Below, piece after piece: positions 50,301 to 64,000 of a DNA stretch of 64,000 nt. Both the position numbers and the translations under genes were made by a program. Source of the DNA: Diploscapter coronatus (taxonomy: Eukaryota > Nematoda > Chromadorea > Rhabditida > Rhabditidae); the NCBI GenBank assembly GCA_964036155.1, contig OZ038422.1, positions 44,353,201 through 44,417,200 of the forward strand. The letters are read 5' to 3'. The notes below the pieces were generated by a model. That model was not told the origin of the DNA, made no database searches, and saw nothing but the letters and a program-made list of their open reading frames with translations. The number at the start of each line of letters is the position of its first letter. Within the stretch, counting starts at the first letter, position 1.

Positions 50301-53300
50301 TATCCTGCAAAGTAATCTTCCAAAGAATAAAGGAAAATACTTGAAAGATGATGCAAGTTTTCAATTACTCATGACCATTTTCTGGAATCTAGACATTTTT
50401 TGCTCCTCTACTAAATTTCATGAGAGAATTATCATTTTATTCGGTATTTTTGATAGAAAATTCATTATTCAAAGTGCCTGATAAAGTGGCTTTGGCATCT
50501 TTTTTGTATATTGGATTAGGTTTCGAAATTTTTTCGTTCAAAATACTAAGATGAGCCTTTTTGTCGGAGAACTTCATAAAGGGGAACAGATGGAAATCTG
50601 TTTTAGGTGATAATTCGAAGGTACAAGGGGGTTTTCTCTCCAGATTTAAGGGCTCAAGTAGCAGTTTGAGTGCGAAACGAGTATGATTTAGGAACAGGCG
50701 CTACTTCCTTTGAAATAAATGAAGGCACTTTGTGACGTCTTTCGTCTCAAAAATGATAGTATATCTCCAAAAATATAAAAATTGCGAAATTTCTAAAAGT
50801 GCATGGTATAATTTTAGAATTCTACAAGTTACGATCATCAGATTCCTTTTTTCCATCGAAAGGTGTTCTTGGGCAAAACGGAAATCACAAGTTCCTTTAC
50901 GAATTATGTTAATTTCCTTTGTGTCGAATTTTGGGGCGATTTCGAAATAAATTAAAAGTTGTGCGTCTGGATGAAGTAAAACGAGGAGGAGGAGGGGGAA
51001 CGAGGAAATTTGAGTTTGAAATGTTTGGCTGCAAACAAAAATGAAGACGACAGTAGCCGTGAAGAGGAAGAAGGGCACTGCACTCCACCAGAATAGAACA
51101 ATTGCAAGTTTGTCTATGCTTTGGGGCTAAAATTATCCATCCATCCATCCAGAGAGAGAGAGAGAGAGAACGAACGATTTCAATTTTTTGCTATTAAAGT
51201 GCAAAATTAGACTAGACTAGCCATATTTTTAATTCAACTAAAGAATATAATTGCCAAGGGATGTTTGGTTTCTTGCTGAGTACTGTAATTCGAGTTTAAA
51301 ATTGGATAGAATCATTTAATGGCTTTTTTTAAAAATTTTAGTGTGACATATGCGTACGTAAATGCAAAAAATATCATCATAGAATTTTTTGCTTTTATAA
51401 CAAAGTTTCTATTTTATTCTCATGCTTATTTAGGTTTGGTTGCTATTTCGAAAATGTGTAAATTGCCCGTAAATTAGTTAGCATCAAGTGACGCAAGTCA
51501 GACAGTTTCATAGACAGAAAAGTGTGAGAGTTCAAAGCAAATAAATTCCCAATTTAGATGTCGAGAAGGGGTGAAATGAGGGAAATCCGATTTGAGCCGT
51601 AAACGAGGCACGAGGGCAGAGGTTCAGTCGAGATCAGTCGACCCCGCAGGCGGTGTTCTCCTTTCGAACGGGGTAAATTTCATTTCCTCGGCAATTAAAA
51701 TTAAACTGGGGCTGAGTAACACACACTCAACAGCTAAAAATGAATCGCGCAGTCCTTTTAATAGATAAATTGAAAATTTAAAAATAAGCGGTGCTAAATT
51801 TAATTGAATATAAAGATGAAACAAGCAAGTGAATGATTGGACTAAAGCCAGACGCGTTTTTTGGGCTGAATAAAATTACGTCATTATTTGTAATTAGCTT
51901 CAGAATGAAAGAACATTTTCCAAAAAAAAAAGGCGTTAATCTGTGTGCTCTTGCTCATCCCTTTCTGCCCCCAGATTTCAGAGTAAATGCATTCTATTTC
52001 GATTTCGACAGCCATTTTCTTCGCTTCTGATGTCAAATAATTGAAATCCAAGGGGGAATCGCCTTGCTCGTTCTCTAACTAGTTTAATTTAGCTGCAAAA
52101 AACGATGATGCAAAGTTGGACGCAGAAAAGAAGGGGGAAATCAGCGAAACGAGGGGGCTCATTTCAGACTGAACCACTCAAAAGCACGTGCCAAACAATA
52201 AATGCAGCTCCATGAAATATGCGAAAAATTTCCAGTAAATTAAGCGAACGACAATTGAGAGGCGGAAATATTCACTTCCTTAATTAAATCGAATCGAATT
52301 GCCGACGTGTGACAACAATAAATAATTCATATTAGACATGAGTAACTTATCACAAATATGAATTTATCAGAAAATGCAACAATCTTTTGCTTATTTCTTG
52401 TTGTTTGTAAATTGTAAATAAATCTTTAAAAAATAATTAAGTGCGCGTGATTTTGGGAAAGATAAGATTCAACATTCCGATGAGCGATTGAAAGACGAAG
52501 TATTTTTAATTCCATTAGAATCGAATTCGCCTACACAAATCCTCGTCAAAATGCCTCAAACATTCATTCAATCATCCAGGAATTACCAGATTTCAACTCA
52601 AATCTTCAGCTTTATCCTCAGATTTGTAACCCCGTGTCTATTCAAAGGGATTTTTCTTTTATGCACTTTATCTTAGATTTTTGAGCATTTCGCTTTTCTA
52701 AATGCATAATCTTTATCATATTTTAACTAAAATATAGAAAAAAAAATTAGATAAGGATAGGTCTCGAATAAAACGATTATGAGACTCGTTCATTCGAAAA
52801 TAGCCTTCATAAAATGTTTAATCAGCAAAATTAATTTCACAAACAAAGTATCGTCGAAGTTTGGTGTGCTTATATAGAAGTGCCGAAACTAGCATTCGAA
52901 TTATACATTAGAAATTATCGGTCACTTTTTCGATCCTTCTGGCCGGGTTCTTAATTGATAATCATGGAAAATTGGTTTTGTATGATACTCGTTTAGACTC
53001 AGAACAGTGTTCGTTTAAAAATTTTAAAAATCAAATTTTATTCTAAACTTTCAGATATAAATTTAGTATACAATGATCTTCAAAATTTTGGAGTATCTCC
53101 GTTTCTTTTAACTCGAAATATCTTTTCATGGGTGAAAATATAGACGTAAATATTGTGCAAACTTTTTGCGAACTCATTTTTCTATTTTCAAAGTTCAGAT
53201 ATACTGTACTTAAGAAAATACTAGAAGAAAAACTACGTTGCTAGGTTAAAAAATGTTTTCAGTAGTGAAAAATCCGCATTTCCTGACTGAAAAACAACGT

Positions 53301-56300
53301 TTGATGTTTTCGTTAAAAGTGCTTCTGCTACAGTATGAATTGTTTGAATGAGTTTGGATTATTATAGCTGTGTATTCATTGAGTTTTGTTCATCTCTTGG
53401 AAAATATGTATACGAAAGTTTAGTTGGCAAACGAGTACATATATCACTCAACTGGCTTGAGAAAATACAAAAAATTCGAAAAAGGAAAAAATATCACTAA
53501 TCCTATAAATCAGGGATCATTGCAAAATGGAAATGGAAAATGAAGCCAGAAGCCTAGAGCTAAAACGGGACTATATCAGTGATTTCCGGTGCGAATCTCC
53601 CTCGAATACATTTCTTTGATGAACCGGAAATCCGATCCTGATAAAGGTCTTCTTGCAAATTCGCTTATCCCATAACAAAAAAATACGAGAATTTTAAAAA
53701 TCATAATTCGAGGAAAATTTCGAATTTTGAACTTTTATTCGAATAAAAATTTTAAGTGAAAAAGCACTTATGAAATATTTTTTAAATCACTTTTCTGTGT
53801 GCTATTCTTATCGTTGGACTAAAACTTTCTAATGACTAGGATATGATAGAACGAGCTCGACAGAAATCACAAGCCAGATAATCACCCCCAATAAGAGTTT
53901 ATTTTGAGCTGACGCACTCATCGTTTTGCTTGCTTATTGTAATCCATGAAAGGGACTGACACGAAAAGCCACGATCAGCTTGGGCAAATCGGACAATTCG
54001 GCCGTTTGAGCGGAGAATCTCCGTGAAAACCGTCGAAATAGGGATGTGCTAGTCGGGGGTCGAGGCACGAAGCGATGAAATTTGTCCCAAACTAAAGAGG
54101 AAGACAGGGATATACGAAGGACGATTCAAGAAGTCTCAAGACGAGGGGCGTCAGTTGATCGAAAGACTCGATGGATTTCAATTTCAAATTTGGAAAATCA
54201 AATAATTCTGGATAAATTTGTTGTATCATTTATTTGTAAAATCTATTTATTCTTTGCGCTTGTTCTTTTGATTGTGCATTTGTCTGAAAACCAATGTGCA
54301 TTTAAAAGTTTCATTCTTAATCACATTCATTAATCAGTTTGCGATGTAATTGAGTACAACCCTCATGATACTCAAAGAGTCTTTCGGAAATAGAAATAAA
54401 GTAACAAAAAGCCAGCGAAAAGCGTCGAATGCGTGGAGATAAGTTCGAGTATTTCTGGGAATTAGGCAATGAGTCCGATCTCCACAAAGGATTTGCCAGA
54501 ATTAGGCAAATTTATGTACCGAGTAATTTTGGGGGAAACCGCGAGAAATTTCCAGAGAATTTGGCACGCGCTTTTTTGTGCCGCGAGAGGAAAAGGAATA
54601 TGGCGCACAAAGTGAGATTTCTAAGGGATTAATTGGGAAATTATAGGAACCCGAATGAACTTTAATTATCAGGCAAGAAATGACGCTGGAGACAAGGAAG
54701 CCTGGTGCTTTGATCAAGCTGCCGGCTTACAGACTTACACGCCAGTCCTTTGGCGCTTATCGTGGGCGATCAAAGTCGGCTCAAAGGTACCGACGGATTT
54801 ATTCAAATATCACTATAGTGAATATGAAAATGTTTGATCAGAAAGGCAAACAAAAATATCGTGAAATTCGTGATATAATAAGGAGCTTCATAACGAAAAG
54901 AATTCAATAAAATTTCAACAAGGGACGGTCGAAATTTAAACTAAAATAAAACCTAGTTCAACATTCATGAATAGGTATTTGATAGCAATCTGAAAATGCC
55001 GCAATGACGATATGAATCTTTAGGTTTGATGAGGTGATAAAATTACTGAACGAAATATAAATTGATATGAATTGGGTGGGAAAAAAGAATAATTCGCCAT
55101 TTGTTCATTACACCAAATTCAGAAAATCGTTTCGTCATTTCGTGTTATGCCATTCCATCATTGTTCTATTTCAAAAAATGTTGTATTTTATAGATTTTCA
55201 TCACCTCATTGCGCGAGGACAGAAAATGCATTTGATAATAGATCAATTTGATTTATTATGAAGATGCTGCGTATTAAGATTGGTCCATGACTTCAAAAAT
55301 AATCGTGAATTTACGATAATCGAAAAAATGAAAAATTGAAGTTCATTTTTTACGTAAGAGATTTTGCAAATATGAATTTACTTTTTATAGTTAATATTGA
55401 AGAACAACAATGATAAAACATCAAACAAAAAGAATGAATGACTACAAACGCTCAGGATTTTTCGTTGCTTATGATACAAAAATTGCTCAAAACAGCCATT
55501 TTTTGCTAAGCCTCCCAAATTCTTTTGTCTTTGTTGCAGTCAAATTTGCTCGTTTGCCGAGATCTCCGCCATTAGCCGAATTGGAACGAAGAACGCTTGA
55601 ATCGTAACAGGAAAATCATGCAAATCGCTTACAGATCGGCTTTGATCAGGATAAGGAGTTCAGCGTTCAGAAGATGAATATCAGTTGTTTTATTCAGGCA
55701 AAGCTGCTACTTGATTTTCAGTTTCAGTGACTTATTAAAGCTCGAAAAACTTCAATAGCGAGAAAGCGAACAAAAGGTTTTATAGATTTTTCTAGGCGGC
55801 AATTTCACTCTGAGGGTTTTGCACGATGTTATCGCTGTATATTTTGAGGTAAAAGGATTTATGCTAGTGGACAAAGGCGAAACCAGAGCGCTTAATTTGA
55901 ATTTGGAGATGTTTTGTCTGAAAAAGCCTCTACATCAAATAAAGTACGAACTCAAACAGTGGGAGATTACGGTGCCCAGAGAGGATTTTTTTTTTAATTA
56001 TCGTGTCAGACATTTTTCTTCGTTTTTGAGCTATTGAAGATCATTACCGGCGGAAGGGCTGTGAAACGAAATGAAAAGGGATGAAAAACTGATCAGCGGT
56101 TGAGGATAATAAAGAGCTTATTTATAAAAGGAACGCTGTTCGTTTTGAACAATAGGCTTTTTGTGAACGATGACTGCGAAATTGAATATCCAGATTTATG
56201 CGCGAAACTTTGTTCATTTTTGTCGATTCGCAAAGCCGATTAAGGGGTTAGGGGAATTAAAAATTGAACAATTCGTAATAGAAATTGGTAAGAAATTCGA

Positions 56301-59300
56301 GATAAATAGGGCAAACGTCTTTCGAGGTTTCAATGTCAGAAGGCGTGATTCATTTAATCCTCAAGCATATGAGTAAAAATTCAACCCTGATGTTAAGGTT
56401 GGACGACGTTTACGAAGTGTATTACTTATAAAACTTTACTTTAGTAAATTTGGATGATTTTCAATTTCTTTCGAATTTAATTCTATGAAAGATCTAAATT
56501 GTTTGAGCGCATTGCTAAAAATATGCCCTGATGAATAGATAATGATCATTTTATTACGCAGAAATAAAGTTACATATCACCAAAAACTTGAAAAATAAGT
56601 TAGTGAAATTTAAAATACAGTACGAGGTAGGTAAAATTAGTGTCGAATTTTCATTTATACTCGAAGGGAAATAGGCGTTCATTTTCGACTAAAATATACC
56701 GGAAATCGCATCTAAATTTGTTATTTTTGTACTGAAAATTGACAACTCTAAATTTCCATTTTCGATAAAATATTTCTTTCGAGCATTTGACGGAATAAAG
56801 GTTAGGAACTAAATTTTGTACGTTATCAGAATGGAAAAATATTTTAGCCAACCTAATAATTTTATCAGATGCATCCATTATGAAATGTTATAGAAACATT
56901 TTAGGAAGTTTACAGAAATTTGATGCATTTTTCATTATCACGAGATCTTTGAATCACCGATCAGTGAATCTAACGAACGGTGTGATGTTACGCTACGAAT
57001 TTCTCTAACAAGGCTTCAAAATGCAATGCACGCGAAAATTCGGAAGTCGCAATTAATTTGTTTGTCCGATTCGTCTCAGGTGCAATAATAAAATCTGCCG
57101 CCGCATGGCGAGAAAAAGTCTAACATTTCCGGAAAGAAAGATTTATAAAATCTAGAATAAAAATAATGATCCTATCGGAGTTGTGTGGTGCATAATCCTA
57201 CAAGTTCTCAACATATCTTCTAGGTCGAAAAGCAATGGGAACTTAGGATTATATTTGATTCATGCATATCCATTTAATTTATTACAGGTTTGCGATGTCA
57301 CTAAAGATACGTTTCCTGCAAATTGTAACAGGAATGTAGCAGATGAAGGGAATATTATCACAAGTTCGGACTTTTCGATATTTAGCTATGCCAACATTAA
57401 CTGCTTTTGTTTATGAGGAAAAAGTCTTGTTTTGGCATTACAGTACTCAAACACTTCGACATTAACCTGTTTGTTATTCTGTTATACCTTGCCAATATTC
57501 CTCTCAAATTTAGTCACCATGAAGTATGCCGTAGATAATTGCACAGGAAATTAAAAGTGAAAAATGGAAAATAAACAAGCGTTTGTCTGCCCTTGCATTG
57601 CGTGTTGTGAGTGTTCAATGTTAGTGATCTTGTTTTGGTGTGGTGTAAGATTTTTTATAAATAGCTTGTTGAAAATTGTTAGGTTGAAGATTGTTGTCAT
57701 AGACATGGGCTTGAGCCTGAGGTTAGAATTGTTGAAATTGTAACCCAACCTACATCCCTGCCTCTTCCTGTGAAGAATCTATTTGTGAAGGGCAGAATGT
57801 AGAATGGAGATAATGAACACCTTCCTATTCAGACAGACGTCTTTGCAAAACCTGAGCCTAATTGGGAACGACTGATAAAAATATCAGGGCTATTTCAAGT
57901 CGACTAAGATAAAGAAACGTTCTCTGCCATTTTCAAGAAATAAATTGGAATTCTACAAAACGAGCACAGAGTTCGAGTACTTTACCTAAGTTCTAAAAGA
58001 AGAAAAGTTAGAGCTATTTACGTCTGTCTATACACCGATAAATTGGTATTATTGGTAAAGTAAGACCAAGAATCTTTCCTCTCTCCTAACTCAATAATTG
58101 ACTAGGTTTTCTAATGAAATAAACTGTTGTATGCAACAGATGAGATTTGAAAAATTTTAGCTATAGTGGTGGTTCAAAAGTGTACAAACATAACTTTAAC
58201 TCCATGGTAAACCAAGTCATTCTGAGGCTATTCAACTGGAACTTGGCATACTTGATTAAGCAAATGAGTAAAAAATCCATATCAAATTTTTGGAAGTGTC
58301 GGTTCAGGTTAGCTTGACGAGATGTTGACTCTCGAAATTACATTATATCCAAATTTTTTAGATCGTGTGCTCCAATATCATGGACATTTACTCTTGCCAA
58401 TCATTTGATTATAAAATTAAAGCTGTCCTAATTACTACACTAACTCAATGCAACTTCAAGAAATCCGAACTCAAATAATTTATTATTCGTGTTTGGTTTT
58501 TTGATTTGATTGAAGAGGAATAAAAAGGCACTGATAATCGTTATTAGATACATCTCAAGTCGATAAGAAGAGAAATACGATCACATTTTGTCTATTTTGC
58601 TCGTTGGGCTCAATAAATCACAATCCAATATTACATTAACTTGAGCAGCGCTATGCAGGCTTTGCATGACTTGAAATTATTATGCAAAATAAATCCGTAT
58701 AGTTAAATCTCTCTAGCCCTCTCTAATTTCAAATCCTTAAAGACCTACATTATAGTGTTCAAGCTAAGATTATTCTGGAAAATCTATCTTCGAAACGTAG
58801 AAAAACGAATAATTATAAATTATTAATCGGCTTTCGAAAATCGGATAAACTATAAAAACGAGTGACGAAAGGAGAAAAAAGTTCGACAGAAAAGGAAATG
58901 GGGAATATCAAGTCAATTTTGATAATGAATCTCTCGGATGCACGAATAATCATAAATCCATTGCTTCTAAAAAATGAATAGAATAATTTGAGGGGTCAAA
59001 AATCGAATGAAAATGTGCACAGTACAGGCTAGATAGTGGACTAAAACAAAAAAAATTGAATAGGAAAAAGAAGACAAATAGTCGAATATTCTGTTGATTC
59101 CATTTGTGAAGTTCGATACTTTAGATAGCTTTAATAGTTGAATAGGAATATTCCTCCATTTAGTGCCAATAATGCCAATATCGATCACAAACCATATTAT
59201 TTGAATCCTTCAATTTTATGAATTTGTTTGAGTTTTTGTATTTTTAAAAATAAAATTAGGGACCACAAATGTTTTTTTTTCTCTCGAAAGCCATAATTTT

Positions 59301-59778
59301 CAATTTTTTTACTTAAACGATCGAATTCGGTGTAACTAAGGCATTCGTAAAGGAAAAATAAATAGTTTTGTCGGATAAAATTAACCAAAATAGCTAAAAA
59401 AGTGAATACGATTTTGCTATACAAAAAGGCATTGATACCAAACAACACCAGAGTTCCGAGCTGATTTTTGATACAGCATCATTTCATTTAATGATTCATC
59501 GAGTGAGACTATGCCTTTTACGTCTAGGTACTTTGAAAGAGACCCGCTTCCTATTTTTGCGACTCAAATGATCGCTTTTTGAACGAAAGTGAAACATGAA
59601 AGGGGCGCAATTTGCGGTCCCTAAACAAAATGCGATAGATCATTAAGGCATTATAATCTTTAAGGAATTTCGCGCATCTAACGTATCTCTTATGACATGC
59701 CTACATAAATTGAGGGCAATATAATTCTAATGCAGATAAAAATGCCATAAATAAGGAAAAACAAATCTAAAAAATGAG
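44351..59778. other. 15.4-kb stretch with no recognised gene
   Basis: Only short unsupported frames occur. Patches richer in GC interrupt AT-rich sequence at 45700-45970, 46130-46400 (a CTCCTT repeat, a TTGCGCAA palindrome and a CGTGCC-TACAA-GGCACG hairpin), 51580-51670, 53860-54170 (with CGGAGAATCTCCG) and 54680-54790. They could be enhancers, conserved non-coding elements or old transposon pieces. I saw no tRNA, rRNA or family-like protein segment. Confidence 0.45.
51135..51169. repeat. Compound microsatellite (ATCC)4 (AG)9
   Basis: Four ATCC units are followed directly by nine AG units. It is simple sequence in a non-coding region. Confidence 0.95.
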
Positions 59779-62700
59779 TCAACCTTTCATGGCCTGCATC
59801 TGATTGAGAGTGAGACTCTGCTTGGTGTTGGTCGGTTTGGAGGCCAGATTATCGAAGTCGATGAGCCCTGAGGTACCAGCCCAGGTCGAGCCGATGTTCG
59901 CCTTGGAGTTTGAGACCTTCGGGTCGGAATTGACTGTGGATGATTGATTCGACTGAAATCATGAAAATTATGTAAAAAATACCAGTTATTTGAGAATTTT
60001 CAAATGATTTTTTAAAATCAAATTAGTTCTCGGTCCAGAATTTCATTGTCCTTTCTGTACGATTTCAAGTGAATATAAAAGTTATTTTTGACATACATAA
60101 TTTTTAAAGAATACCATATTGTTTTGTCCGACTTGCACAGGCGAAATGGGGCCCATGTTCCCGAAAAGATCCGTCAGATTGTCGGTCGGAGTGTTCTAAA
60201 AAGAATCAATTCCATTAATCTATCAAAATTAATATAATTGAAATATCAATAATCATTTAGCCTCTTGTTCACAAAGTCTGCCAAATCTTTTATTTTTCAC
60301 GATGATTGCCGTAGATTTTTCTATATGATTTGATAAAAAGCAAACCGACATATATCAAAAATTCTCTTTCATGTTTCACTGTCGTGATAAGCCTGTTTTA
60401 ATCTGATTTGGTTTTGCCAATCAGTATTTTTTCCGCTAAAAGTGGGCTGTTTAATCACATCCTCCCATCGTGAAGATCTTCAGAAAGAAACAAACAAAAA
60501 TAATAAAATATGCATCTTAAACAAACGATCATCACTTCAGAGAATCTTGCCGATTCAACTGCTAGCACTATTCATTTTGAAAGGGATCTTCGCTTGAACT
60601 TTGAAAATTTATGATGGCATTGAAGACTTTAGACAAATCATATCATCATGCTCTTGTATTTTTTTCGTCATTTTTCAGCTAATCAGGGTGATGTTTTGGA
60701 TTGTAATTTACAAAATTTGATTCTTGATAGCATTAGACCTTGAAAATCAACTAATTTTCAATTGCCCAGAAAAGTTTGCTGACAAATTTGCTTACAGAAA
60801 CTGTTTGTCTTCTGCTACTTTTTATCTTGTTCTGTTTTGTAAGCAAACTGCATTGAAGCATTGTGTTATAAGAGAGTGAAAGAATATGCTAATATTGAAG
60901 AAGAAAATAAAGACAAAGTAAAGAATACTTGAAGGGGAAAGCGAGGTCCGAAGGCAAACAATTAGGGACACCCGACTGGAATGAATAACCCCATTTTCTA
61001 CAGAAGAGGGACCAAAATAAATTTGTTTCGATTTTTTTATGATGATGTGATAGCTTATAAGCTTTTACAACGCTTCGACAAAGTTACCTAAATAGGTTTA
61101 AAAATGTTGTGAAATCCAATATTCCTCACTTTGACTAGTTTTAACAGTGAGAAGTAATTTTGAAATTAAGCGTGAAGAAAACTAATAATTTTTAGGTAAT
61201 AGTGATTTAATGGAGAATTTATTGATAATAATATCTTTGTCTAAATCAGCTCTAATCCATCCAGATAAAGTCAGTCATAAAAAGATATAAGCCAATCGGT
61301 TTCTTTAGTCATATTTTGACCGTTTTTATTATTTTATTTATGTATATCTTATTCTCAAAATCCTTGAAAAATCCCAATAATATTTTTGCAGCGATTAGCC
61401 TCGGAAAATCTGGCTGATTTGAGAGATTTGAAATCAATCCAGCTGCATGACTGGACGGATAAAAATAAATTTATTTTGTTGCATTTCAATTTAAATTAAT
61501 TAAGGATTTATGAAATTACGTGGAAATGTTTTATCCAAATTATCCTACAACATAAAATATTTTTCATTCATTCTCTCAAAATGCCGAAGAAGTTAGAAGT
61601 GAGAAATACTAGGATTTGTCGTCGAAAACAGATTAGTCAAGGTTGAAAGGGCTTTCAGCCTTTCAGATTTAGATAAGTGCAAAGATTTAGGCATTAATTA
61701 GATACAAGTTTTATAGCTAGGAAAAAAGGACTTGCAATATTGTAGGGGCCTAATTTTTCTGTGTTATGTGCAAAATTGCAGAAAATTTCGTCATAAGGAG
61801 CGATTTTTGAAAATTTCGATATGTTTCTTTCCGAAACTGATAAGGTTTGTAGAATTACGATTATCGTAGTGAAAAGTCGGATATTTTAGTGAAATGGAGA
61901 TTTGGATTGAAGTTGAAATAGAAATAGTGCAGCAAAAAATGATCATTGTTGCTTCGACCGATTTATTTTAGCTTTTCTACCACCTGTCATACAAGCCATG
62001 GCCTTTCTACCAATGATCAAAATAATAAGCTTATCCATTTTGGAATCGGTTAATCCTGTTAGTGATAAGACCAAGTTATATCTCATGGTATTTGAGCTCA
62101 GAGGGGATTAATATATCTTTGTACATATTAGAGAAAAGATGAAGATTCACCGCATAAATAGAAGGCATGTAATACCAGTTATTCATAACCTGCTCTTAGG
62201 GCATCACTACATCACAATACCAAAGAATCGGTCACATGGTTATTCTCATCTTCAAGCGATGTTTTGGAGCGCCAAATCCACACTACCCTGTTTTTTTGCT
62301 CTTTCTTCGTGTTTCATTCATAATTCGCGAGAATTAAGACGAGCCAAACAGGCTTTCGACTAAATTTAGTAGTCGATCGCTTTAAAATAGAAATGTTTCA
62401 TAAGCAGATTAGGTATATTATTCATATTAGCAAGGCAGATTAGATTTTTGAAAAGCTTTTAAAATATCGCCTTGATTGCGAAGAGCCGGATTTGTAGGTT
62501 AAAACGGGGATCTTACCCTTTTTCGAAGAAGAAAAATTAACAGGATATCTTACGTTTTTATAAGTATTCTGACGGAAAGTATAATGAAGCAAGGGCTACT
62601 TGTGATTTGACAGATTTTGTAAGCAAAAATCGAGATAAGATAAGAACAGAACTGAACTAGCCTGATTTGGAGAAGTAGCCTGCAGAGGATTGGAGCTGAG

Positions 62701-63656
62701 AACAGGGCCGGAGAAGTCTGCGAATCCAGTCGATTGCTGTTGAGGGGGAGCTAGGGAGAAATTGGCTGCAGGCACTCCAGAGTTGAATCCGGACCAGTCA
62801 CTGAAAAAACAAAAAACTTGTATTTAGCAAGAATTGCAAAAAAAAATGTTAATTTGATTATCATTCAACTTTTTTTTATCGATAAAAATAAATTCATCAT
62901 GTGATGAAGTTTAGTTTAGATTAGGAATGAGATGAATTTTCAATTCCGACCTTTAAATTCAACTCCATTTAGTTATTATGGATTCTAATAGCGCTTTAAT
63001 AAAGGAAGAGATTTTACTTGTCTCTAATTCGCACCCAATGAAAGGGATCATTTATAATTAGCCTACTCGATAAGATTAGCCGTCCCATTTGCAGTCTGTT
63101 TCTGTGGAGTGGCGACCGATCCGAACAAGTCGTCGGTGGAAATGAGAGAGGCCGAGTTTGCAGTTGCAGAGGGAGGAGAGAGCACTGCAGCAGGTGGTTG
63201 AGCGGAAGAGCCGAAGATGTCGAGGTCGCCAGCTGCCGCTGCACTGCCTCCCGAGGGAGGGCGAGGAGGACGAGTCAGCTTGGCTGTGTTCACCTAGAAG
63301 TTGAAGAATTTGTAAAAGAATAAGTGCAAAAGTGAATGAATTCAAATTATTTCGAGATTTTTGAAAACAAACAAACATTGCTCCCCAAATTGATGAATGA
63401 AAATTTTCCGATTTTCCATAAATCAATCATGCCAAAGGTTTTTCCCCCCAGAAACTGAGATAACTCGAATTGACCTGTGGAGTCTGATTGGAGCTGAAGA
63501 AGTCGGTGTCGGCTGCAGGTTCAGCAGAGGCAGCAGGCGTGGGTCCCTCGAATCCAGACAGCAGGTCGAATTGGGCCTGTGGAGACGTCTGAGACTGGCG
63601 GGGGAAAATGCCCCCAGAAGATGGAGGAGGCGCGATTGGAGGAGCTGTCGTTGCTA
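59779..63656 (-). CDS. rsd-3: EpsinR / RSD-3-like clathrin-adaptor protein, C-terminal part (continues past right edge)
   Basis: EpsinR (CLINT1/enthoprotin) couples phosphoinositide binding by an N-terminal ENTH domain to clathrin and AP-1/GGA at endosomes. Its C. elegans relative RSD-3 is needed for spread of RNAi between cells. Visible exons: 63656-63466, 63293-63067, 62800-62662, 60195-60115 and 59952-59779 (TGA), about 270 residues, all in phase. The region is unstructured and carries adaptor-binding motifs: FDLLSGF, DDLFGS and TDLFGN (DLF-type). It also has epsinR-like blocks: DDWSGFNSG (CLINT1 GDWSAFN) and STWAG..LIDFDNLASKP..SLTLNQM (CLINT1 STWS..ISLDNL..SLNTM). The ENTH exons must lie beyond 64000, and 63657-64000 reads as intron. 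The 63466 donor (CGA|GTTATC) is the least certain site; GTTTCT at 63459 also fits phase. The 62662 boundary requires a GC donor. Assignment rests on the C-terminal motifs alone. Confidence 0.75.
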
Positions 63657-64000
63657 CTGAAATGAAAAAATAAATATTTTAAATAAAAATCAGAAGCGAA
63701 AAATGATTTTTGTACTGATTTTAAAGGTTTAACAATAGTATTCTTCGCTTCCGACATCAATAATAATAATAATAAATCTACAGCTAAAACAAAGAACACA
63801 GACACCTCCAATTAGGTTATGGGTGATTGGCATAATTTGGAATATGCAAAATAAGAACAGACGAGCAAACATTTTCGAAGAAAAAATCCGCATATTCCAA
63901 ATGAAAATTCGTAACTCTTGGACAACGTTATTTGTTTAGCGAAAATACACAAGTTTAGCCAAGACTGACACAGTTTTAGTTGCCCTAATCGTTAACATAA

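Noticed and set aside
50701..51078. 125-codon - strand frame with a hydrophobic start
   Set aside because: No recognisable family, no supporting exons and biased composition; chance frame in AT-rich DNA.

Overview
The window is genomic DNA of a chromadorean nematode. The evidence is AT-rich sequence, many introns of only 44-55 nt, TTTCAG/TTTTAG acceptors, and gene families with clear nematode relatives. Six protein-coding genes can be assembled exon by exon: a + strand Unkempt zinc-finger gene (2078-6980), a - strand gene of unknown family (8935-11087), a - strand BNIP3/dct-1 mitophagy receptor (13425-15025), a + strand troponin T (25154 to about 37.5 kb), a - strand two-Ig-domain secreted ZIG protein (42318-44087), and the 3' part of a - strand epsinR/rsd-3-like gene that runs off the right edge (59779-63656). 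From memory, dct-1, zig-3 and tnt-3 are neighbours on the C. elegans X chromosome (cosmid C14F5) and rsd-3 is also X-linked. The window therefore looks like a rearranged, expanded version of that X-linked neighbourhood. Paralogue-level symbols (tnt-3, zig-3) rest partly on this synteny.

Layout. 1-2077 is the 5' flank of unk, whose first coding exon is not settled. A 0.8-kb foldback element with almost identical arms of about 0.3 kb sits in the third unk intron. unk and the unknown gene converge on a 2-kb 3' flank. 15-25 kb is a non-coding interval with purine-rich tracts and leads into the troponin T promoter. The troponin T gene spans about 12 kb and holds three intron-containing tRNA-Ser(AGA) genes on the opposite strand in one intron. 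37.5-42.3 kb is non-coding apart from a decayed RTE-type LINE 3' end. 44.1-59.8 kb is a 15.7-kb stretch in which I found no gene.

The most striking feature is in troponin T. A single 2727-nt open exon (25224-27950) lies between the conserved start exon and the acidic exon, and its length is an exact multiple of three. It is in phase with both neighbours (phase 2 in and out) and is flanked upstream by a 47-nt intron. Skipping it gives a normal troponin T of about 362 residues plus a short tail. Including it inserts 909 residues and gives a giant protein of about 1270 residues. The insert starts Ser/Gly/Tyr-rich, contains a helical charged block and proline-rich stretches, and ends in a very basic segment that abuts the very acidic troponin T N-terminus.

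The genes do not form an operon. Functionally they cover RNA regulation (unk), mitophagy (dct-1), thin-filament calcium control (troponin T), extracellular neuronal maintenance (zig) and endosomal trafficking linked to systemic RNAi (rsd-3).
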